NCBI RefSeq assembly: GCF_900100205.1
Contig: NZ_FNEQ01000010.1
Location: forward strand, 242,589 to 306,588
Origin: Duganella sp. OV510
Lineage (GTDB): Bacteria > Pseudomonadota > Gammaproteobacteria > Burkholderiales > Burkholderiaceae_D
Direction: 5' to 3'
Length of the DNA: 64,000 bases
Both the position numbers and the translations under genes were made by a program. The notes under the pieces are model-generated. The model saw only the letters and a program-made list of their open reading frames with translations. It made no database searches and was not told the origin of the DNA. Numbering within the stretch: position 1 is the stretch's first letter; every line of letters starts with the position of its first letter. Shown here one piece after another: positions 49,239 through 59,400 of the stretch.

Positions 49239-50462
49239 TTGCGCAAATACTTATTCATCCACCAGAACTTCCCTGGCCAGTTCAAGCATCTGGCGCCGGC
49301 ACTGGCCGCCCAGGGGCACGAAGTCGTCGGCCTGGGCATGAATCAACTCACCCTGCCATTGCCCGGCGTGCGCTATATTCGCCACGACGCCAGGGCAACA
49401 CCGCAAGGCCCGCGTGCACCGTCGCAACTGAAGGATTTATACAGCAAGGTACTGCGCGGCGAGTCCGCAGCAACGCAACTGGCGGCGCTGAAGCAACAGG
49501 GCTTTGCGCCGGACGTGGTGTTCGTCCATCCGGGCTGGGGCGAAGCGCTGTTCGTCAAGGACGTGTTTCCCAAGGCCCGCCTGCTGATCTACGCCGAGTA
49601 TTACTACAGCGGCGAAGGTGGCGACGCCTTCTTCGATCCGGAATTCTCCCAGCACAGCCTGGAAGGCTTGCAGCGTCTGCGGCTGCGCAACACCCACCTG
49701 CTGCACGCCATGTCGGTGGCCGATGCTGCGCTGTCGCCCACCACCTTCCAGCGCGACCGCCACCCTGCCTGGTTCCGCGACCGCATCAGCGTCATCCACG
49801 ACGGCATCGACACCCAGCGTTTCCGTCCCGACCCGCGCGCCTATGTGCAACTCCAGGCCGCCGGCCTGACGCTGCGTCCCGGCGACGAAGTGGTGGTGTT
49901 TGTCGCGCGCCAGCTGGAGCCTTATCGCGGCTACCACATCTTCATGCGCGCCCTGCCAGAGCTGATGCGGCAACGGCCCAACGCGCGCGTGGTCATCGTC
50001 GGCGGCGACGGCGTCAGCTACGGCGCAGCGCCGCCGGCGGGCAAAAGCTGGAAACAGATCTTCCTCGACGAAGTGAAGGACCAGCTGGACATGCGCCGCA
50101 TCCACTTTGTCGGCAAGGTGCCGCACGCCACGCTGACGCAGCTGATGCAGGTGGCAGCCGTGTACACTTACCTGACCTACCCGTTCGTGCTGTCCTGGTC
50201 GCTGATGGAAGCGATGAGCTGCGGCTGCCTGATCGTCGCCTCGAAGACGGCGCCGGTGGAGGAAGTCATCACGCACGGCCACAACGGCCTGCTGACCGAC
50301 TTTTTCGATCCGCAGGCGCTGGCCGCCACCGTGGCCGATGCGCTGGCGCGCCGCGCAGACTTGCAACACCTGCGCGACGCCGCCCGCCAGACCATCATCG
50401 AACGCTACGACATGCAGCGCTGCATGCCGGCGCTGCTGCGCTTTGTCCAGCCTGAAGCCTGA
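49239..50462 (+). CDS. glycosyltransferase family 4
   Basis: A 407-residue GT-B protein starting KYLFIHQNFPGQFKHLAPALA, a common N-terminus of bacterial GT4 enzymes. The nucleotide-sugar site is visible as VVVFVARQLEPYRGYHIF, and the acceptor-side motif as SWSLMEAMSCGCLIVASKTAPVEE, with the E-x7-E pattern. It transfers a sugar from an activated donor; acceptor unknown, and cell-envelope or exopolysaccharide is likely. The start codon is TTG. It runs convergent to the giant RTX gene with three bases between stops, inside a GCCTGA/TCAGGC palindrome. Confidence 0.87.
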   Translation: MRKYLFIHQNFPGQFKHLAPALAAQGHEVVGLGMNQLTLPLPGVRYIRHDARATPQGPRAPSQLKDLYSKVLRGESAATQLAALKQQGFAPDVVFVHPGWGEALFVKDVFPKARLLIYAEYYYSGEGGDAFFDPEFSQHSLEGLQRLRLRNTHLLHAMSVADAALSPTTFQRDRHPAWFRDRISVIHDGIDTQRFRPDPRAYVQLQAAGLTLRPGDEVVVFVARQLEPYRGYHIFMRALPELMRQRPNARVVIVGGDGVSYGAAPPAGKSWKQIFLDEVKDQLDMRRIHFVGKVPHATLTQLMQVAAVYTYLTYPFVLSWSLMEAMSCGCLIVASKTAPVEEVITHGHNGLLTDFFDPQALAATVADALARRADLQHLRDAARQTIIERYDMQRCMPALLRFVQPEA

Positions 50463-50465
50463 GCC

Positions 50466-53400
50466 TCAGGCGACGAAGCTGTAGTCGTCCAGGTTGGCGG
50501 TCGGCGTGCCGGTCAACACCGCCACCTGCGTCAGCTCGGCGGCCGACACCAGCGCGTCATTATTGGCGGCGACAAAGCGGTACAGCACCGTGGCGCTGTT
50601 GGTCGCCACCGCAAACAAGGCCGTGCTGCCAACACCATACTCGGAATCGGCGCTGCCGATGATGGCCGCCGCATTCGCCGCCGAAGCGGTGCTCATGCGT
50701 TGCGTGAACAGCACCAGTTCAGAACTATTGCTGAAACCACCCGGCGTCGCGTGCACCTGCGCGGCATCAATCGTGGTATCGCCATTGCCGATATCGAACG
50801 CCGCCATGCTGAACTGCACGTGATCGGTGCCGGACACGAAATCGGTCACCGTATCGCCGCCCGTCAGGTTGCCGAACACAAAGGTATCGTTGCCCGCGCC
50901 GCCGGTCAGTTTGTCGGCACCCGCGCCGCCGCGCAGCACGTTGGCCAGCTCATTGCCGATGCCGGTGAAAGCCGCGCTGCCGGTGTACAGCAGGTTTTCC
51001 ACATTTGCCCCCAGCGTGTAGCTGGCCAGTGCGGTTTCCACCGTGTCGGTGCCGCCACCTGCCAGTTCCACCACCTTATCACCGGCGCCCACCACATAGG
51101 TGTCGTCGCCATTGCCTCCCGTAAGCGTGTTGGCGGCGGCGTTGCCGACCAGGCGGTTGTCCAGATTGTTGCCGGTCAGGTTGATGGCGGCGCTGGAAAC
51201 GATCACCGCATTTTCCACGTAGTCCGGCAGCACATAGGTCGCCGCGCCGGCGTAGGCAACGTTGACGGTATCGATGCCGCCACCCGCCGCCTCATGAATG
51301 ACGTCGCCTGCCACATCGACGGTGTAGACGTCGTTACCGGCGCCGCCCGTCATGTCGTCGGCGCCGCCCAGGCCGTTGATGTAGTCGTTGCCGTCCGTGC
51401 CCAGCAGGACGTCGTTGCCGCTGCTGGCGACATTGCTCTTGAAGTAGTCCGGCGTGACCATGCCGATATCGTTGAACATCAGCGATTCGATGTTGCGCAG
51501 CGTCACGCTGTTGCCCAGTTGATCGGTCAGCACCAGGTCGGTGGCGTTCGGCCGTGCGACCGTGTAGCTGGATGCATGGTCGCGCATGTACACCACGTCG
51601 TTGCCGGCGCCGCCGTCCACCGTGTCGTTGCCGGCGGTGACCTGAATCACGTCATTGCCGGCGCCGCCCAGCAGGCTGTCGTTGCCTACGGAGCCAATCA
51701 GCGTGTCATTGCCGGCGCCGCCGTCCAGCGTGCCGCCATTGCCGTTGTTGATGAGGGCGTTGTCCAGCGCATTGCCGGTGCCCTTGAAGCTGCCGCTGCC
51801 GGTGTAGCTCATGTCCTCGACGTTGGCGGACAGGGTGTAGGAGGCGGCAGTGACCAGTACCAGGTCGTGACCTTCGTCCAACAGTTCGGTCACCACATCG
51901 CCGCTGTCGGCGACGTAATACAGATCGTCGTCGGCGCCTCCAACCAGTGTGTCGTTGCCGGCGCCGCCATCCAGCGTATCCATGCCGGCGCCACCGCGCA
52001 GCACGTTGGCAGCAGCGTTGCCGATCAATTCATTGTTCAGGCTGTTACCGGTGATGTTGACCGCCGCTGTCGACACGATGATGGCGCGCTCCACATTTTC
52101 CGGCAACACATAGGTGCCCGCGCTGGTCAGCGCCAGCCGCACCTCGTCCTGTCCATAGCCAGGCAACTCGATCACTTTGTCGTTAAGGCTGTCAACCATA
52201 TACACATCGTCGCCGCCCAGTCCTTCCATGGTATCGGCGCCAGCGCCGCCGTCGAGCGTGTCGTTGCTGTAGCTGCCGACCAGATGGTCGCCGCCCACGC
52301 TCGGGACGTTTTCCTGCACCTCCGCCAGCGTCCGCTGGCTATCGGCAAAATACAGCATCTCGACGTTGCGCAAGGTGATGATGTTGCCATCGGCATCGGT
52401 CAGCACCGTGTCGGTGGCGTTCGGCCTGCTGACGGTGTAGCTGTTGAACGCCGCCAGGCCATAGACCGCATCGTTGCCTACGCCGCCATCGATGGTGTCC
52501 TTGCCGCCGCCGGTGATGAAGTCATCGTCACCGGCGCCGCCTTGCAGGCTGTCGTTGCCGGCGCTGCCGACCAGCGTATCGTTGCCGGCGCCGCCATCCA
52601 GCTTGGCGCCGCTGCTGTATTCCGCCTGCAGCAAGTTGTCGGCGCTGTTGCCGGTGCCGGTGAAGGCGCCGGTGCCGTAGTAGAAGAGTATTTCCACATT
52701 GGCGCCCAGCGTGTAGCTGGCCAGCGAGGTGGAGACGGCATCGATGCCCTCGTCGGCGCGTTCCGAGACCACGTCGCCAGCCTCGGTGACAAAGTACAGG
52801 TCATTGCCGAGGCCACCGGCCATGCTGTCGTTGCCGGCGCCGCCAGACAAGGAGTCGTCGCCCCAGCCGCCGCTCAAATTGTTGTTGGCGCTGTTGCCGG
52901 TGATGTAGTTGTCTTCTTCGTTGCCGACCACATTCACTGCGGCGGAGCCGGTGATCAGCACGTCCTCCAGAAACGCCGCCATGGTGTAAGTGCCAGCTGC
53001 GGTGAACGCCAGCTCGGCCGTGTCGTGGCCGCCGAGGAATCCTTCGGCCACCGTGTCCCCCGGCGCCGACAGCATGTAGTAGTCATCGCCGTCACCGCCA
53101 ATCAGCAAATCGTTGCCAGGGCCGCCGTCGAGGATGTCGTTGCCGGACGAGCCGTAAACCGTATCGTTGCCGGTACCAACGCTTCCCCCTTTCAGCTGCG
53201 CCAGCGTGAGCAAGGTGCCGTTGAAGTTGAACAGTTCCACGTTGCGTATGGTAATCGTTTGGCCGGCATAGTTGCGCAGCACGATGTCGCTATCGTTGAT
53301 GCGGATCGGCATGTAATACGCGTAGTCGCCAAGGCCGGTCAGTTCGTCGTAGCCGGCACCGCCATCGATGGTGTCGAGGCCGTCGGTGGCGCTGAACAAG

Positions 53401-56400
53401 TCGTCGCCCAGGCCGCCCTGCAAGCTGTCGTTGCCGGCGCCGCCGACCAGGAAATCGTCGCCCGCCCCGCCGTCCAGCACGGAACCGCCATTGCCGGCAA
53501 TAATCAGGTTGGCCATGGCGTTGCCGGTGCCACTGAATTTTCCGCCGCCGGCGTACAACAGGATTTCCACGTTGACCGGCAGCGTATAGCTGGCCAGCGT
53601 GGTTCGCACCGTGTCCACGCCCTCGTTGGCCAGCTCGGTGACGAGGTCACCGCTATCGGTGACGATATACCAGTCATCACCGCTGCCGCCGACCAGCTTG
53701 TCGGCGCCGGCGCCGCCATCCAGCGTATCGTTGCCGGCGCCACCGGTCAGGGTATTGGCTGCAGCATTGCCGATCAGCAGGTTGCTCAGATCGTTGCCGG
53801 TCAGGTTGACCGCGACGCCAGCCGCTGCAGTCACCGTCGCGTTCTCGACCTGCTCGCTCAGCGTGTAGGTACCGGCGCTGGTCAGCGCCACCAGCGCCGT
53901 GTCGTCACCGACGCCACCCGCCACTTCGTCAATCACATCGCCGACGTTGTCGATCAGATAGGTATCGCCGCCATCGCCGCCGCTCAGGGTGTCGGCGCCG
54001 GCGCCGCCATCCAGCGTATCGTCGCCGGCGGTGCCGTACAAATGATCGGCGCCAGGGCTGGCGACATTGAACACCAGGTCGTCCGCCTGCACGGAGATGT
54101 CGGCAAAGCCAAACCACTCGATGTTGCTTACCGTTAACACATTGCCAGCCTTGTCGGTCAACTGGATATCGGTAGCGCCCGGACGGCTGATACTGTAGTC
54201 AAGGCGATTGCCGAGGCCAAGCAGCACATCGGCACCGGCACCGCCATCGATGCTATCCTTGCCGCCGCTGGCATTCAGCACATCATCGCCCAGGCCGCCT
54301 TGCAGGCTGTCATTGCCGCTGCCGCCGAACAGCGTATCGTTGCCAGCGCCGCCATCCAGCCGGGCACCGCCATCGCCGCCGCTGATCACGTTGGCAATGG
54401 CGTTACCGGTGCCGGTGAACGCAGTCTTGCCGGTATAGCGCAAGTCCTCCACATTGGCAGCCAGCGTGTAGCTGGCCAGCCCGGTACGCACGGTGTCGTG
54501 GCCTTCGTCGGCCAGCTCCACCACGACATCGCTGGCATCGGCGACGATGTAGACGTCGTCGCCGGTGCCGCCGACCAGTTTATCGTTGCCGGCGCCGCCG
54601 TCCAGCGTATCGTGGCCATCGCCGCCGTTCAGTGTGTTGGCGGCGGCATTGCCGGTCAGGACATTGTCCAGCCAGTTGCCGTTCAGGTTGACCGCCACGC
54701 CGGCAGCCGAAGTCACTGTGCCGTTCTCGACGAAATCAGCCAGCGTGTAGGTGCCGGCGGCGCTCAGCGCCACCTGCACATGGTCGATGCCTTCGCCATC
54801 GCCTTCGACAATCTGGTCGCCGGCATTGTCGACGATATAGGTGTCGTCACCGCCGTAGCCGGTCATGGTATCGGCGCCGGCCTGTCCGTTGATGGTGTCA
54901 TTGTCAGCGCTGCCATACAGCTTGTCGTTGCCGGGGCTGACCAGGTTGTACTGCAGGTCGTCCAGCGGCCGGGCGCCATCGGCAAACACGAACGATTCGA
55001 CGTTGCGCACCGTCAGCACATTGCCGGCCTTGTCGGTCAGCACCAGGTCGGTGGCGTTGGGACGGGCGAAGCTGTAGTCGGCAAAATTGCCGGCCAGCTG
55101 TAGCACATCGTCGTCGGCGCCGCCGTCCACGGTATCCTTGCCGGTGGCGGCGTACAGCGTGTCGGCGCCGGCGCCGCCCAGCAAACTGTCGTTGCCGATG
55201 CCGCCGGTCAGCACATCGTTGCCGGCGCCGCCGTCCAGCTTGTTGCCGCCCTGGCCGCCGGTGATGACGTTGTCCAGCGCATTGCCGGTGCCGGTGAACG
55301 CGGCGGTACCGGTGTAGCGCAGGTTTTCGACGTTGGCGGTCAGCGTGTAGCTGGCCAGCCCGGTCTGCACGCTGTCGCTGCCGCTGTCGGCGCTTTCAGT
55401 GACGACGTCGCCGGCATTGTCGACGAGGTACAGATCATCGCCCTGGCCGCCCAGCAGCCTGTCGGCGCCGGCGCCGCCATCCAGCGTATCGTTGCCCTCA
55501 CCGCCGTTCAGCGTATTGGCGGCGGCATTGCCGATGAGGACATTGTCCATCCAGTTGCCGCTCAGGTTGACCGCTACGCTGGCGGCAGCGGTGACGGTGG
55601 CGTTTTCCACGCCGTCCGTCAGCTGGTAGGTGCCGGCGGTAGTGTAGGCCACTTGCACCAGATCGATGCCGCCGTCACCACCTTCGTGCACCTCGTCGCC
55701 GACGTTGTCGACCACATAGGTGTCGTCGCCACCCCCGCCGCTCATGGTGTCAGCGCCCTGGCCACCGTTCAGCGTATCGTTGCCGTCCGTGCCTTGCAGC
55801 ACGTCATTGGCGACGCTGGCGACGTTCAGTTGCAGATCCGCCAGCAACTTGTCGGTGTCGGCAAAGGCGAACCACTCGATATTGCGCACCGTGATGGTGT
55901 TGCCGGCCTTGTCGGTCAGTACCGTGTCGGTGGCGTTCGGACGGCTGAAACTGTAATCGGCAAAATTGCCGAGGCCACGCAACACATCGGTGTCACCGGC
56001 GCCGCCGTCCAGGGTGTCCTTGCCGGCGCTGCCGTAGAAAGTATCGTTGCCGAGACCGCCCTGCAAGCTGTCGTTGCCGTTGCCGCCGACCAGCGTGTCG
56101 TTGCCGGCGCCGCCATCCAGACGGGCGCCGCCGTCGCCGCCGTTGAGGACATTGTCGAGTGCGTTGCCGCTGCCGCTGAAGGCGCCCTTTCCGGCATAGC
56201 TCAGGTTCTCCAGATTGGCGCCCAGCGTGTAACTGGCCAGCGTGGTGCGCACCGTGTCCGTGCCTTCGTCGGCTTTTTCCGTCACCGTATCGCCGCTTTC
56301 AGCGACCAGGTAGACATCGTCGCCGGCGCCGCCGATCAACTTGTCGGCACCGGCGCCGCCGTCCAGCGTATCGTTGCCGTCGCCGCCGGTCAGGATGTTG

Positions 56401-59400
56401 GCGGCCGCATTGCCGGCGATGTTGTTGTCCATCCAGTTGCCGGTCACATTGACGGCAACCGTGGCGGCGGCGGTGATGATGGCGTCTTCCACGCCGTCGT
56501 CCAGCACATAGGTGCCCGCCGTGCCCAGCGCCACCTTGGCCAGATCCCAGCCGCTGCCTTGCTCGACGATGCGGTCGCCGACGTTGTCGACAATGTAGAC
56601 GTCGTCGCCCAGGCCGCCGTACAGGGTGTCGGCCCCGGCGCCGCCATCCAGCGTGTCATTGCCGTCGCTGCCGTGCAACTCGTCATTGGCGATGCTGGCG
56701 ATGTTGTACTGCGTTTGCGCCAGATCCTTGGCGCCGTCGGCGAACACAAAGCTCTCCACATTGCGCACGGTCAGCACATTGCCGGCCTTGTCGGTCAGCA
56801 GCGTGTCGCTGCCGTTCGGGCGCGTGATGGTGTAGTCGCCGTAATTGCCCAGTCCCTCCAGCCGGTCGGCGCCGGCGCCACCGTCGATGGTGTCCTTGCC
56901 GGTGCCGGCGCTCAGCACATCATCGCCGAGGCCGCCTTGCAGGCTGTCGTTGCCGGCGCCGCCGCTCAGCGTATCGTTGCCGGCACCGCCATCGAGCTTG
57001 TTGCCAGCGCTGCCGCCAGTGATGGCGTTGTCCTGCGCATTGCCGGTGCCGGTAAATGCGGCGCTGCCGGTGTAGCGCAGGTTCTCGACGTTGGCTGTCA
57101 GCGTATAGGCGGCCAGGCTGGTATGAACGGTATCGATGCCCTCGCCCACGCTTTCGGTGACGACATCGCCGGCATCCGCCACGATGTAGAGGTCATCGCC
57201 GCTGCCGCCCAGCAGCTTGTCGGCGCCCGCGCCGCCATCCAGCGTATCGTTGCCGGCGCCGCCGGTCAGCGTGTTGGCAGCAGCGTTACCGGTCAGCAGG
57301 TTGTTCAGCGCATTGCCGGTCAGATTATTGGCGATGGTGGCAGCAGCCGTGATCGTGCCGCTTTCCACGTTGTCGCCCAGTACGTAGGTGCCGCCGGCAG
57401 CCAGCGCCACCTGCGCCAGGTCCGTGCCCTCGCCGTCCAGTTCCTTGATGACGTCGCCGGCGTTGTCGACGATGTAGGTATCGTTGCCCTGGCCACCGGC
57501 CAGAGTGTCGGCGCCAAGGCCACCGTTCAGCATATCGTCGCCATCGCCACCGTACAGCTTGTCATTGCCGACGCTGGCGATGTTGTATTGCAGATCGTCC
57601 AGTGTCTTGATGCCGTCCGCGAAGACAAAGCTTTCGACGCCGCGCACGGTGATCACATTGCCGGCCTTATCGGTCAATACTGTGTCAGTGGCGTTAGGGC
57701 GCGTGAAGGTGTAGTCGGAAAACTTGCCCAGGCCTTGCAGCACATCGGCGCCATCGCCGCCGTCGATGGTGTCCTTGCCCACCGCGCCGACAAAGGTGTC
57801 GTTGCCCACGCCGCCCGTCAGGCTGTCAGCGCCGCTGCCGCCGATCAGGCTGTCGTTGCCGGCGCCACCATCGAGCTTGTTGCCGGCATTGCCGCCGTCA
57901 ATCACGTTGTCCAGCGCGTTGCCGGTGGCGGTGAAGGCAGCCAGGCCTTCGTACTCCAGGTTCTCAACGTTGGCGCTCAGCGTGTAGCTGGCCAGCTTGG
58001 TGCGTACGGTGTCGATGCCTTCGTTGGCAAGCTCGGTGACTGTGTCACCAGTCTCGTTGACGATGTAGACATCATCACCCAGTCCGCCGATAAGTTTGTC
58101 ACTGCCAGCGCCGCCATCGAGCGTGTCGTTACCGGCGCCGCCGGTCAGCGTGTTGGCTGCGCCGTTGCCGGTCAGGACGTTGTTCTGCGCATTGCCGGTC
58201 AGGTTGACGGCAATGGTGTTGGCGGAGGTCACAATGGCGTCTTCGACATTGTCACCCAGCGTATAGGTGCCGACTGCGGTCAGCGCCACTTGCGCCGAGT
58301 CCATGCCTTCGCCGTCCAGTTCCTTGATGACGTCGCCGACGTTGTCGATGATGTAGGTATCGTCGCCTTTGCCGCCGCTCAGGGTGTCGGCGCCGGCACC
58401 GCCATTCAGCATATCGTTACCGCTGGTGCCAGTGAGGATGTCATTGAATGGGCTGGCGATGTTACCCTGCACATCAACCAAGGTCTTGACGCCGTCAGTG
58501 AATTCGAAGGATTCCACATTTCGCACCGTGGTCACGTTGCCAGACTTGTCAGTCAGCACGATATCGGTGGCGTTAGGACGAGTGACCGTGTAGTCGCCAA
58601 ACTTGCCCAGGTCTTGCAACACGTCAGCGCCGTCGCCACCGTCGATGGTGTCCTTGCCGATGGCGCCGACAAATGTGTCATTGCCCAGACCGCCCACCAG
58701 GCTATCAGCGCCATTGCCGCCAGTCAGGCTGTCGTTGCCGGCGCCGCCGTCGATCTTGTTGCCGGCATTGCCGCCGTTGATCATATTATTCAGCGCGTTG
58801 CCTGTACCGGTAAATGCCGCCGAACCGATGTACACCAGGTTGTCGACATTGGCGCCCAGCGTATAGCTGGCCAGCGTGGTGCCGACGACGTCGGTGCCCT
58901 CGTTGAGCAATTCGGTGACCGTGTCGCCGCTGTCGGTGACGATGTAAGTATCGTCGCCAGTGCCGCCAATCAGCTTGTCAGCGCCGCTGCCGCCGTCCAG
59001 CGTATCGTTGCCGGCGCCACCGGTCAGCGTATTGGCTGCGCCATTGCCGGTCAACACATTGTCCAGCGCATTGCCGGTCAAGTTTACGGCGATGTTGGCC
59101 GCCGACGTGACCGTTGCATTCTCAACGTTGGCCGCCAGCGTATAGCTTCCCGCCGTCGTGAAGGCGACATTGACCAGGTCTGTGCCCTCGCCGGCGTTTT
59201 CGACGACGACGTCGCCAGCCACATTGACCAGATAGGTATCGTTGCCCGTGCCGCCAGTCAGGGTATCCGCGCCGGTACTTCCCTTGAGCACATCGTCGCC
59301 CGAGGCGACCACGTTGCTGATCACCGATTCATGCGAGCCAATTCCATCAATGTAACTGGCGATGACCGTGATCGGCTTGCCGATCTGCGCCTCCGTCAGC

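Noticed and set aside
50880..59300. DNA repeats in the RTX gene as CRISPR or phage-derived array
   Set aside because: The repeats are coding, with a constant reading frame and RTX nonapeptides; no short spaced repeats of CRISPR type exist.
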